Positions 12,926 through 25,100 of a DNA stretch of 64,000 bases are shown piece by piece (the stretch's first letter is position 1; the number at the start of each line of letters is the position of its first letter). Source of the DNA: Centropus unirufus (Eukaryota > Chordata > Aves > Cuculiformes > Centropidae). The stretch is from the NCBI GenBank assembly GCA_013397695.1, contig VYZI01000242.1:593822-657821 (forward strand). Direction: 5' to 3'. Both the position numbers and the translations under genes were made by a program. Below the pieces are notes generated by a model. That model was given only the letters and a program-made list of their open reading frames with translations, searched no databases and was not told the origin of the DNA.

Positions 12926-14222
12926 GTAAATTAAATCTCTTCAATGAGTTTGTGCGTGAGAGCATTGTACGATCCAACCCATTAGTCATGAAGTGATCCT
13001 GACTCAGTTTCTTTGAGGCTTCAGATGTGAAGCACCATTCAGGCTCAGATGTTGGCTTTCCCTGGCGCTATGCTGATGCTTAAAGTAAACACGGGCGGTG
13101 TGGTACTGCCCAAGTCCTGCATAGGGTGCAGTTTGATAGCACCAGCTCAAGCAATGGAACATACATGGCTGCAGATGAAAGCAACTAGAAACTAGAATAA
13201 AATAACTTGAAAAATCAGTGACTTCTTTTGTTCAGTGAGATATAGAGCTATAAAGATTAATCTCCCGTGATTCCTACCTGCTGGCACCCTTAGGCTTTCC
13301 AGAGAGAGTTGTTCTGTTTGATTTTTGCATGATATGACTTTACCTTTTTAGCAGGAAGCTGCCAATGGAGACATCTATTTCTTTCATCACCCACTGAAGC
13401 GCTGAATTATGCCCCAGCTACTTCTGCTTCACTAGGAGTGCCCTCTTTAATAGGTTTTTGGACACATTTCTGCATACATTAATTTAATCTCCATGTAGCC
13501 ACCACATTTCCAGCAAGCAGCATAAATGTAAACATGAATTTTTTAGTTCTTAGGGCTCAAAGATCTGCCTTTCGCTGACTGTTCAGTATCTAACGCTTCA
13601 CCTACCTGGCACAGGCTTTTTTGCTGAGCACAGTGCTTTGGCCTCATGTCTTGGACAGCAGGTTCGTACAAATTCAGAGTTTGCCTCAGTGTGCCAGCTT
13701 GCCTTTGCAGCAGACTGTGCTCATGAGAGCAGTGTTTGATCCTTGTGCACTAGTGGTCTTAGAGGTCTCCAATATGCCTGCTGCTAATTCAGGGTTTGAG
13801 CCTGAAATTTGCCTAAAGTATTCCCTGATGGATTCGAGATAAAATGGTTAGAACAAAGGTTTCAGACTGTGAGGGGAGGGTTGAAAGAGCGTGTAAGACT
13901 GGGCTTCAGGCTTTCTCTGAGCACTGTGTGGGTTTTTTACCATGTTATACCTTGCTGATTAGTAAGGAGGGGAGTGTGATGGGTGTCTACCTTGGGAGAA
14001 CAGCTCGAGAAAAATGCTCAGGCATTTTAAGATTACAGCTTGGGAAATGAATCTAAAATTTGCTTTGGATTAATGCTGTTCATTAGAGACTGGAAATTCA
14101 TGATCTGTGAGAAAATGGAGAAATTGCAAAAGACACTGCTGTTTGGCATGGACATTGGTATTGTTTATGTAAACTGCATGTCAGTAAGTAGGTGAGACCT
14201 GCCAGAGAATGAAGATAAAGGA

Positions 14223-14340
14223 TCTTCTCCTTTTCTCTTCTCCTTTCTTCTTTTTTTTATCTTTTTTCTTCTTTTTCTTCTTTTTTCTTCTTTTCTTGCT
14301 TTTTCTTTTTTTGGTCTTCTCTTTTCTCTTTCTTATTTTT
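14223..14340 (+). repeat. Polypyrimidine tract (CTT-rich low complexity)
   Basis: About 118 bases are almost entirely C and T, including pure pyrimidine runs at 14223-14258 and 14260-14297 built from irregular TTC and TTTTC units. Such mirror-like tracts can form triplex DNA. It sits about 1.3 kb downstream of the first exon. Confidence 0.93.
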
Positions 14341-14851
14341 ATAAAAGCTACCCATATTGTCAGAAATTAATACATCATGACTTCTTTTATCTGTCTGAAG
14401 ATAGCATGTTGATGGTTAAGAGGAGTCCTTTTTTCATAGTAAAACTTGTGGCCAATAATTAGTGAGTAATAAAACATACTCATTTACAAGTGCTTGTGTC
14501 AAATTTTACAACAGTGCTGAGTAACAAGGGGGAGTATTAAATTCAGCGTGTGAAAGGAATTGCATTTCTGTAAAATGTTGTCTATAAGCACTTGTATCAT
14601 CAAAGGAGCACTTGGCTCCTTCATCACACCAGCTTCATGCCAGGATGTCTCTGCTAGGCTAGGAAAGTTTTCTACCTTATTTAAGTGATGAAAGCAGGAG
14701 CAGGTACATGCCACTACAAGGAAGCATGACATACGGATTCCAAAAGCAAAAGGATTTTACTGCAAGGCATATCTTTAAACCAGTTGTTTTTAGTTGAGCA
14801 AGGATGACAAGTGTTTCCATTTTCCCATAAGGAGTATTATCACCATCCTGG

Positions 14852-15072
14852 TATAGAATCACAGGATCATTTAGGTTAGAAAAGATCTTTCTGATCATCC
14901 AACCCTTAACATAGCTTTTGGTGAAGTAATAACTTTTGGTGAAGTAATATTTCCTAATATCCAATCTAAACCACCCCTGGAGCATCTTAAGGCCGTTTCC
15001 TCTAGTTCTGTCACTTGTTACCTGGGAGAAAAGACCAACACTGACCTTGCTACAACCTCCTTTATTGGGGAA
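14852..15072 (-). mobile_element. CR1 LINE, 3' end fragment, inverted
   Basis: Read on the minus strand this is a CR1 3' end. On the + strand it starts TATAGAATCACAGGATCATT, then GGTTAGAAAAGATCTTTCTG, ATCATCCAACCC, CACCCCTGGAGCATC and AAGGCCGTTTCCTCT, and ends around the CTTGCTACAACCTCC block. The order and spacing match inverted CR1 copies. A tandem 18-base duplication sits inside it (listed separately). The outer limit near 15072 is approximate because similarity fades there. Confidence 0.82.
14915..14949. repeat. 18-base tandem duplication within a CR1 copy
   Basis: The unit CTTTTGGTGAAGTAATAA occurs at 14915-14932 and again at 14933-14949 with its last base changed. The two units are almost identical inside an otherwise diverged CR1 copy, so the duplication probably arose after insertion, for example by replication slippage. 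Confidence 0.9.
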
Positions 15073-15412
15073 CCATATTTAAATAAAGTTCATAAATATC
15101 AATCAAATCCATTTTGTCGCCGTTAGGTGCGGCATGCCATAGACAGTGAAGAGATCTGAAGGCAAAAAGGCTGCTTGTTCAGTTTTTCAGTTTTTCAGTT
15201 ATGTTGAAAAGTAATCATGTAGTAGCATTATGTAAGTGATGGGTTATGCATGTTATGTTTTTGTGAGAGAATAAGTAAGCCTGGATCATAGGTTATTCAG
15301 CTTAACTTTTTATTTTCTACAGTCCTGGTTTTGCTTCTTTGGCTTGGCAAGTAGGCACTTGGAGGGAGTTTTTTATTATTTAAAATAGTTATTAACTTAG
15401 TTTAGTTTAATA

Positions 15413-15472
15413 NNNNNNNNNNNNNNNNNNNNNNNNNNNNNNNNNNNNNNNNNNNNNNNNNNNNNNNNNNNN
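15413..15472. other. Assembly gap, 60 N
   Basis: Sixty unresolved bases lie inside the 32.7 kb intron, flanked by AT-rich sequence (TAGTTTAGTTTAATA before, AATACTTTTAAAACTGG after). The gap size may be nominal. It lies far from any exon and does not affect the gene model. Confidence 1.
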
Positions 15473-17330
15473 AATACTTTTAAAACTGGTTAAAGCTGCA
15501 CAACTGGAAGTTGGATATAATGTTTAAATTTTCCTTTTTAAATCACAAATATACTTGAAGGACAAAGAATATCAATTCAAAATTATTTATTTGGTGTATT
15601 TTCTGTCATTGTTAAAACAAATATTTAGAAGAGTTTTTGTACTTTCATGATAAATATGCATGTTTGAATGATCTCATAATAGATGCACTGGCAGTCCTTC
15701 CCTGTGTAGTCTGACGTTCATCGGGAATTACACTTCACAAGGAGGGAGGACTTGTGGTTATATTTCTGTCATTGCAGTTTTATCTGTTTCTTGCTTCAGC
15801 TGAATGTTTTTATTATTGAAATCTTTTAAACATGACTTTGAAGTTACGGCAGCCATTTGTATTGTTATGCCTCAAACAAGGCTCAGTTTCTGAAGTTTGC
15901 AACCAAAGACATTATCTAAAATTATACCAATTCTGTACTTACGCCTAGAAGCGGAAGATCGAATGCAGTGCCCTTTGAAATCCAGATTATACTATTTATT
16001 AAAAATCCAGTTTGGCTTTCCCACTAAGCAAGTTTCATGTGGTTTAAAAGGCTTCTGTAGACACAGTAGGCTCTGCTTCAGATTTGTAATTAACTGCTGT
16101 GAACTTATTTGCCAGTCCACTGTTTTTCCCGTTCTCTTTTCTTTTTAAGCTCCATAGTGCTGCTTGGTTTTGCAGGCAGTTCTGCATCCATAGCACTTTC
16201 CCTTCCCTTTTTTTTTAAATTGCATTTCCAGTCCTAAGTGGTTATCTGGGCTGTAGAAATGCTTAATAGGTCTGGTGTGCATGCTGTATTTTTGTTCTGT
16301 GATGATGCACCTATAATTAGATTTACAAAATGTATTTGCAGCAGTGAATTAGTGTTTTTATATCTCTCTAACTTCTACGCTTTCTTGCTAAACTGCACAT
16401 TTTAGTGATGTATTTCCCTGCTTGCTTTCTGAGGGCAATTTTTTTATGATTTTGGGAAATCACATAGTTAATTGATTTCTTTAAATACATACAAAACCAT
16501 TGAGTTTTTCTGTGTCTGTCTTGATTTACCTTTTAGCCATAAATGTTAGGGTTTTTTTCTAAAATTATTTTTCAATTCAGGATAGGACTTTAAATAGTAG
16601 GGAGATTGAGTCATTTAAAGCATTCTTGCTAGACTGAACAACTTTCTCAGAAGAAGATGGTTCATTTTAGGGCCTGATTCCTTGGTGAGCGATTTTAAGG
16701 TTTTAGAAGGAGCTGTAAAAGTTGTGCGTGTGGATCTGAAACAATTCTGTCTTGCTGTTGAACAGGCTTGACAATCACCACTTAAGCTTTCAAGCAATCT
16801 CTTGTTTTATGTCTTATGCAGGAGATACCTCTGACAACTATTAAAAGTACTGTGCCTACCTCAGTTCAGCTTCTGATGGATTGAAGGTGCTGCCTGGACT
16901 TATAACAAAGTTATAAATTGTAATATTTTCTTTCCACTTATGTGTATTCATTAGAAGAGCCTCAATGTCCTAGGTAGAGGTTCATCAAGTTAAAATGATT
17001 TATAGGGCTACGATGGTCCTGTTATAAATAGTTCAAATTGTATATGACTGTATATGCAATTTAGGATTTTGGACTAGAAGCTTTATGTATGCAATGCAGC
17101 CATGTAATTATTCAGCAGAAGCTTTCGTAAAACAGTTCCATTCTTGAAAAGTATGTCAGAGGTCCTCTCAAGATTGTGTTTCCAGGTGAGTTGTGTAGGT
17201 GATTTGGGTTATGTGGGTTTCTCATTCATGCCAAACAGAAGTTATATTGTAATGTTCCAGAAATGTCATAAATTTGTAAGAGATACTGTGCTCAGTGGTA
17301 CTTTGGTAAAGGTGGACATAACAGACAGTC

Positions 17331-17575
17331 ACAGCAGGTCAGACCAGAGGTTCATTCAGACAGTGCCTGATCTCAGCTGGGCTGATACAGAATACCTCTG
17401 AAACCATATATATGCACAGTGATGCTTCTTTGATATGCTTTTTCATCTCCCACTAAGAGGTGGTTAAAGATTTCCTAGGTCAGAGGTGATAGCTATGTGT
17501 TTAATCGATGAGGCCTCAAGCATCCACAAAAAAACTTGGCAATATGTTCCAAAGCTTAACTGTTAACAGTGGAGA
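17331..17575 (+). mobile_element. Old, highly diverged CR1/L3-like LINE relic
   Basis: The stretch GGTCAGACCAGAGGTTCATT, followed by a GACAGTG-like block, a TTAAAGATTTCCTAGGTCAG block and later GGCAATATGTTCCAAAGCTT plus AACTGTTAA, follows the order of the older CR1 family that is common in turtles, crocodiles and birds. Divergence is strong and there are several gaps, so this is a recognition from scattered conserved blocks. It could be a related ancient LINE. The limits are approximate. Confidence 0.5.
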
Positions 17576-20500
17576 ATATCTGTCATTTGGAGGTTATTTT
17601 GGTTTTGAGCTTGACTTTTGATAGTCACATTGGATTTTTCTTAGTTTTTATATTGTAATGAAGAGTGAATGAACATACTTGAACCACTTTTTTCACTCGC
17701 ATTCTAGTTGTATTAGTGTGATTGTACCTAGCATTTCAGTATGTAGGAACACGTGTTTGCACAGCTAAACCAACTGAATAGTGCATATGTCGCCAAACTT
17801 TCAGCCTAAAATAATGTACAGCCTGTACAGATGTTCTGTGTCCTCCTGTGTTTATGTATAATGGCTGCAAAGTCCTGCTGAAAGGAGTCCTTTGTAATGC
17901 AAAGCGGCTATGGGATTGCTCTGTGTTGCTGTTATGTGCTGGTGAAAAGCAAATTTTTTTAAAAAAAAATCTCTGTCCAGGCCTTAATATCACTCTTTAT
18001 GCTTTCACCAAGGTAGCAGTTCCCAGAGAGCAGTATATCTGTTTAAAGGCAGATTACATTTGTGGGGGAAAAAAAAAAAAAAGACAAAACAACAAATTTA
18101 GTTATACAGTCCTGCATCTTTTTAAGTAATGTGTGTTCTTTTTGTTATCTCCTGGAGTTTCACATCAGTCCTTTCAATCCTAAAGAAACAGCTAAGTTCT
18201 GCTTGTGTTGTAAGATCAATATCATTGAGATTCCGCAAGTTTTGAGGTCATTGAGAGTCACCATATACATTTTTTAGGACCTGAGTCAGGCCCTAGTTTA
18301 TCTAGGACAGAGAATGCAATTTGGCCAAGTTCTCATTCCTTTAAAAAAGTGCTATTCTATTTTCCTTCGCAGTATTTTGCTGCTTGTTATGTAGCTCTGG
18401 GAGACAGCATATAGAAATTAAGAGATCAAACTTTTATTAGAGGTGGTTTGTCTTTCTTATGCTCAGGTTAGAAATGACAGTTTGCAGGTTACTAGTTCTT
18501 TCTTTCACAAGTGCCTTAGCTGAAGCTCAGCTCCCTGACAGTAGAATATGCAAGAAAACAGTGCACATATAACAAAAATTATGCTGGTGGTATTTTAGTC
18601 TTGCATCCAATTTCAGTTTAATATTATGTTGCAGCGTGAGATATATTTCTCCTTTTCATTGGTTATGGCCCGAGGAGGGGAAAAGATAGAATCTATATTG
18701 CAATAGACATATGAGTTACTTCCCAGAGTTTTAAAAAATTTAATCAGGTGTTAATCTCTGAAAGAAGTCATTACTCTGATCTGTCAGCCTGTGATGGAGA
18801 AAATAACAGGAAAGTTTAAAAAATAGAAGTGTACTGAATTAACTTCATTCCCAGTCCAAGGAATGAAAAAGGTGTTTTAAACAATGACAGCTTAATCTGG
18901 AGAAGGAAAGTGAACAGAGTTATTTTGTGATTAAGACTCTTCACACAAAAGAGAAGTTTTAATGTGGTACCAGTGGTTGAAGACTCAGATGAAAGGTCTT
19001 TTTAGATGTAAGAGGGATTTATATATCCATCTATGGGCTGCTAATTAGAACGGTTTCCAATGAAGCTGCAGAACCAACAATATCACAGCTTAATCAAATG
19101 TTTCTGCAAACTCAAGTTCAGCCCAAATGCTCTGTGGGTTGTATAAGCTTGACTCTTATTGTTGTGGGGGTCTCCGTTAGTTAGCTAAACAACAACTCTG
19201 GCCAACAACAGGAACGCATACCTGGTCATAAACTAAGAAAAAAAATGTCAAAAATCCTGATGCTACAATTTTTAAATATTTTAAGGAGTGGCTTAGCAGC
19301 CTTTGTGAAAGATTCTATTGTGCATCTTGTCAAGGAGGAGGCAGCACTCATTTCAGAAGCAGGCTGAGAAGATGCGATCTGAAGCTCATTTCAAAGTAGA
19401 AAGGTTTGCTAATGGGCTGGAGAGAAGGAGGAGAAGGAATGCTTCTGACATGCCTTCAAGAACGTGTGGCGAGCATTTTGGTGAGTGTTCCCTTGCTTTA
19501 AAAGGAGCACGTGGACTACTCAGAATCCTTTTCCCTAACCTCCAAACTCCAGAGGCGGATTCAACAAAGCCACGACAAACTTTGCTTCTTCATCTTTGTC
19601 ACAACTGTGAGCTTAAAAAGGCACAACATACTGGGATATGTGATACAGGGCTACCACATCTTTACTTATTGTAATATTGTCCTCATGGCGCTTACACCTC
19701 ACTTGCAGCAATACAATTACAAAGCTTCAAGGATTATAATCCAGATTTGGTTGTTTGCATTCATGCAGATAGATGACTGCTCTACAAGCCTCCAAATAGA
19801 AAAGAAAGACAGAATTATATGTGTTGTTCAAGCAAAAATGTCAAATGATTTTGCAGCTTATGAGTTAAACAAAGCATGAGCTAAATCTGCCACATGTGGG
19901 TTTGCCTTTACTTATAAACTTAACTATGGAAGTATAAAGTTATTTGGAGTTTGGATATGAACCAGGACAGAGGTGGAGTGGAACAGGAAAATTGAAATGG
20001 AGCTTCTGGAGCACACACAGGTATTTTTTCCATGCTGAATTTTCATTTCATCAAAAAAATGCAAACCAATTTTTTTTTTTTTTAGTTTTGTACAGCTGCA
20101 CTCAAAAACAGTGCAATATGATAAATGTTGCATTCATATATACCAGAAGGAAATTTATCTTCAGATATATATTTTGAAAGACCATTAGTGGCAGAGAAAT
20201 ACTGTTTCTGGGGAGTAGAGGAGAATGAAAGAACTCAAATCCTGGCACAGCAAGGTAGGGAAAGCTCGACAAATTGCAGTATTTCTCATACTTACCTTCC
20301 CTGGTGCCTTCACCATTTAATTTTCTCTTCTGTATTTCCTTACTGCATTATTCTTTTGAGCTCTTGCTGTTTTCACTGTCATCAGTAAGCATCTGAAGTT
20401 CTGTTTTTCCGTTACCATTCTGCAGTTTTCCTTGAATGTGCTCATTGGAGCATTGGATGAAGGTGTGATAAGCTAATTGTGCAAGAGGCTTGGCTGAAAT

Positions 20501-21685
20501 CCAGCAAGTCTCAGGATGAGTGTGAGTTTGTGTTCTGGTGTGCTGTTGGATTTTTTCTTTTGAAGGAGCTATGATGATCTCTGATTAAAAACTAATAGAA
20601 GTTCCTTAAGTCAAATAGATTTGGTGGTATAATTAGAAATGGGAACAGTCCCCTATGTGATGAAATAAGCTAAGAGAGAAAAATGTTATGTCAGGGGAGA
20701 GAAAAACGAGGAATGAAAAATGCAGAGGGTCTTTAAAAAGTTACAAAAAGATTAGCATTTTAACAGAGAAAAAAATAAAGGTAATATCAGCAAAAGGCTA
20801 GGAAAGAGAACTGGATAGAAATGGAAAATTTTCCCTGACACACCAGCAAATTAGTTCTGCTGTCATTTTTTGCAGCCGTGAAGAAGTGAGTTTGATAAGA
20901 TAAGCACACATGCATGAAAACTATATTTTTCTACTGTAAAAGTAAGATTTTCAATTTATTAGGAATGACTGTAGGGTTGTTGTTTTGGGGGTGGGTGTTA
21001 CTGTTTTCAAATATTTTTCTTTCAAGTTAAAATAGGAGGACCTGAGTTTAATCCTTCTTTGACCAAGCTTTGATGGGAATTTCTTCAGATGACAAACAGA
21101 AAATCATATAAGCAGCTTAAAACAAACGACTTCAATGGAAGTTGGAACTTATTTACAGTTAATTTACATGTGTTAAGACTGTTGGGTCCAAATTCTGCCG
21201 CTGCTGCTGCTGTAATATATCATGTGTCTAAGCAACTGTTAATGCAATTGAAACAACTAATTTAGTAAGTATTTACTTTGCACTTAATTGATAATAACCC
21301 TTCAAGTAAGGAATTGGCAATTTACTGTAAATTGTTAGTTTACATTAGCAGATATTAATTTAATTGATAAAAATATACCCTTCAAGAGCAGCCTTCTTTT
21401 AAGAGCTGAAAAGACCTTCCTCTTTTTAAGCTTAGCAGCAGGAGAACACATTTAGGGAACAGAGTAGGGATTAAATTAAATTGATGGACCCAGCTCCATT
21501 TTTTTCTGGCATCCTCTGGCCAGTCTTTTGACATGTCAATATGAAGGTCAAGTTGTCAATTTTTTTTTGTTCACCATCTGTTGTTTCAAGATATAGTGAC
21601 ACGTAGGTGCTCTACTATAGTGGTTTAGATACTTTATGCTTTAATTACTATTGAATTGGTATTTATAGAGAGAAGTCCATACTTA

Positions 21686-22143
21686 TTTTGAATCCTGTGT
21701 CCAGTTCTGGGCCTCTCACTACAAAGAAAGATGTTGAGGTTATGGAGTATATCCAGGGAAGAGCAACAAAGCTGGTGAAGGGGCTGAAAAACGAGTCTTA
21801 TGAGGAACAGTGGAGGGAGCTGGGGTTGTTTAGCCTGGAGGAGAGGAGGGGAGGCCTTATCACTGCCTGGAAGGAGGTCATAGAGAGGTGGATGCTGGTC
21901 TCTTCTCCCAGGTGACGGGGTATAGGACAAGAGGAATGGCCTCAAGCTGTGCTGAGACAGGTTCAGGTTGGACATTAGGAAAACATTTTTACTGACAGGG
22001 TCATCAGGTGCTGGAATCACCATCCCTGGAGGTATTTAAAAGATGGGTAGATGAGGTGCTTAGGGATATGGTTTAGTGGCAGACGGGAATGGTTGGACTC
22101 AATGATCTCAGGGGTCTCTTCCCACCTAGCGATTCTATGATTC
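21686..22143 (+). mobile_element. CR1 LINE, longest 3' fragment, + orientation
   Basis: This is the longest CR1 copy in the window, about 458 bases. It starts in GTGTCCAGTTCTGGGCCTCT, passes through the block around GGAGCTGGGGTTGTTTAGCC and GGAGAGGAGGGGAGGCC, then GGCCTCAAGCTGTGC, GGTTCAGGTTGGACATTAGG and ACCATCCCTGGAGGTATTTA, and ends TCTCTTCCCACC with GATTCTATGATTC. The upstream part corresponds to the end of the reverse transcriptase region and the rest to the 3' UTR. It is 5'-truncated. Compared with canonical copies it lacks a piece between the ACAGGGT block and the CTGGAATC-CATCCCTGG block, consistent with a small internal deletion. It is better preserved than the copy at 41.3 kb. Confidence 0.92.
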
Positions 22144-25100
22144 AAAGTCGAAATTGGACATCTATCTGTAGAGACTTCTCAGCCTTTGCAACAGACTAAA
22201 AGTTTTCCTTGGTATTACTGCGCCAGCTGGCACTGCTGCATTTTTAGCACTGGGTTTGTACTGAAGAACTTGCTGTGGGCAGAGGGAAGAAAGAAGGCCT
22301 TGTAATGGTCATTGTGGTCCTATCCCCTTTCCTTACATCTACTGGCAACTTGTTTGGACCCTGCTGCAAAAATTCTTCTGAGAGGTAAACCGTCAGCCTT
22401 TGCCTAGACAAATTCACATGATAATAGTGCTCACAGTCGTGGGGACTGTTTCCATTCTGTCTTCAAATCAAAGGTGTGCATTTCTTGGGATTTAAGATCC
22501 CTTTCCTAATTGAAATGTTAACATTCGAGTACATTCAGGCATCAGAGTGTGCTCTGTATGCTCTATTTATTGCAGATTTTTGGAGCAAATAAATGTAGCC
22601 ATTAATACTTAACGTACCTGCAGTAGTGCATTTCGGTTCTGGCATTGACAGTTGCTTACACAGCTGAATGTGGGGGGCGGTCTCTAGAGTGATTTAAAAA
22701 ATATTTTCTTTGATAAGACTATGTGTTCAATATTTTGAGCTCATCCCAGGCTGGTAGTAAGGCATGTACTCGGAGGAAACTGGGAATATCACAGTTCAAC
22801 TTCCACTTTATATTCCCACTGATGGGGGAAAAACAGAAGGGAGAGTGGAGGGAAACGTAAACTCCTTGAAGTGTTTTTCCATGTTAAGAGCTCCATTACC
22901 GTTCTAAAAGAGCTCTACACCCACTAGAGGTTGAGCAAGTGTAGCTTGGTCTGAGGGGCAGAGTATTGCAAGGGATTCTTTATGTCAACAATGGAATCAA
23001 CTCACACATGCTCCAGGTAAAATATGTTTGGCTTGAACTTTGAGAAGGGAGTGGACACTTTTCAGACACTTTTTTGTAATTTGTTGAGTGTTTGAACAAG
23101 CCAACTCTTCACCCCAGACAATTATGGATTCAAACATGTATCCTGCCTTTAGTTAGGGAGTTCAAACTGCTCCTGGTGTCACCCTTATTGTAGTGCCCTG
23201 GTTGTGGTATACAGCCCCAGCCTCATGGGTAGCAAGCAGCTGCTGCAGAGCCTTTCCCACAGTCTGGGAAGAATTAGAAACAGTTCAGCCAAGGGAGACA
23301 GCCCTCCCCTCCAGTTCTACCATTTCTATTGATTTTCAAGCGATCTGAATTAATGCACTCTCAGCAATGCAAATAGCTGGATGTAGCCAGATTCAATTTC
23401 TTTCTGTGTTGCTCCCTTTCCGTAGAAGAGCACCCTACTAGTTGTGAACTTTCAGAGGTTCAATGCCTTAAATTAAATACGAGTCAAATATGTACCTTAA
23501 ATGCAAAACAAGCTTCTTGCTTCACTGGGAAGACTTTTTGAACACTTTTTCATCAGAAATAACTAGTTTGTTCCGATTGACTGGAGTCTGTGATAAAGCA
23601 TTGATTGTTGTCCTTGGCACCGGGCTTCCACAGACAGCATAATGCTGTGCAGCAGCTCTGCAGGAGGCACGGCCAGTGTCCTGGTGGGAAGTGCTGTCCC
23701 CATGCCAGTCAATGGCAGTTCTGCTGATTGCGACACGATGTTCTGGAGGCAGCCATCCCCAGAGAGAAACCCAAAAGCCATGACATTATCTCAGTTCATC
23801 TCTTAAAGCTAATAAAGGGAAGGAACCAATTAATGTGAAAACTTTTTAGCTCATTTAAGACTATGACAAATTGTATGGCTTTCAAGATTTTCCTCTTATT
23901 AGAGGAAACAGATTACAGGGCACAGTGATTCTGCTGTGATTGTGCGCTTTTGTACAGAATACAGGGCAGCCTTGTATAAGGCTTCTTGTATTGATGCAAT
24001 TCCTAAAAGCCTCAAAATCCTGAAGTGCAAGTAGATGCATAGGCAGAGAAATAAAGTGATACTGGATAGAGAATAATTTCATTTGACATTTTTATTCTAT
24101 ATAGTTCTATATAATGTGAAAAAATATAGGGATGGGTTTACAGCTTATTGCAGGCTGTGGAGTTGCTCGGAATGTGGCAGAAAGAGAGTGGTGAAGCAGA
24201 GGAGAGGTGCCAGTGTACAATGAGTGGATATATTTGGGAAGGAAGTAGTGTGCAAAGTTTAAGGTTCCGTTGGGAACGCTATTTATCACTTATGTGATGT
24301 ACTTTTTGTGGCAAACTCAGGATGTTTTGAAGGGTTAGGGTAAATCTGATATGGTTTGATAAAGTACCAGAAAATTTTGTAAAGATGAACTGTCCCTAAA
24401 TCATCTTACCGCTGTTTACAGTCTATCCTTCAGTTAAATTCATTTTCAAAGAAGTTGCACAGAAGGTAATACAATGGACAGTGCCTTCCTGTCCTGTTAT
24501 CTGTCAAAAGGTCATTTATTTCTTCCCGCCGCAAGCCATCTCACTCTCCTGGGGTTTTTTTCCCTGCCTACTTCCAATGATTTCCTCTTTTAAAATGACT
24601 GCATTGAAGAAGCCTTTCTTGCTGGGAGTTTTGCTTGAGTTATGAAGAAAGTCAGAGCATTACAATTGGACTCAAAAATCTGAATTAAAACAGATAAGGG
24701 AGCCAGGCTTTGAAATGGCAGCTTCAAGAAGGCATTGATTAAATGTGTTTGTGCAATACTGAGCTGTACAGTATGCAGGCATGCTTTCTAAATGGCTACC
24801 TGGCCTTGAAAGTGATGTTGATGAGACCGTGCAGTCACAATCATTTCAACCCCAAATTCTGTGCCTGAGTGCAAGGATCCCATCTTTGATCTTTGATGAT
24901 GCTGTGGAAGGATGTTTAGGCTGTAGTTGCATAGGACCGCGGGCAGCAGCTGTGATGAGACAGGAGGTCTCTTCCAGTTGCTATGTTGGCAAATAATAAA
25001 GTTTTTTAAGTCTGCTTGTCAGGCACTTCTATGAGTATTTGCTTTAGGAGCATATAGTATCCTCTACATACCTTCCAGTGCTTGGTAAGTATTTAGCAGC

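Noticed and set aside
21196..21212. GCTGCTGCTGCTG trinucleotide run
   Set aside because: Only about four units, not in a coding exon, and too short to call a notable repeat.
21634..22023. 129-codon minus-strand open frame
   Set aside because: It is the antisense of the CR1 copy at 21686-22143.
24860..24985. Possible CR1 3' end (GACAGGAGGTCTCTTCCAGT followed by GCTATG)
   Set aside because: Only one short block resembles CR1, and upstream sequence does not follow the family order.
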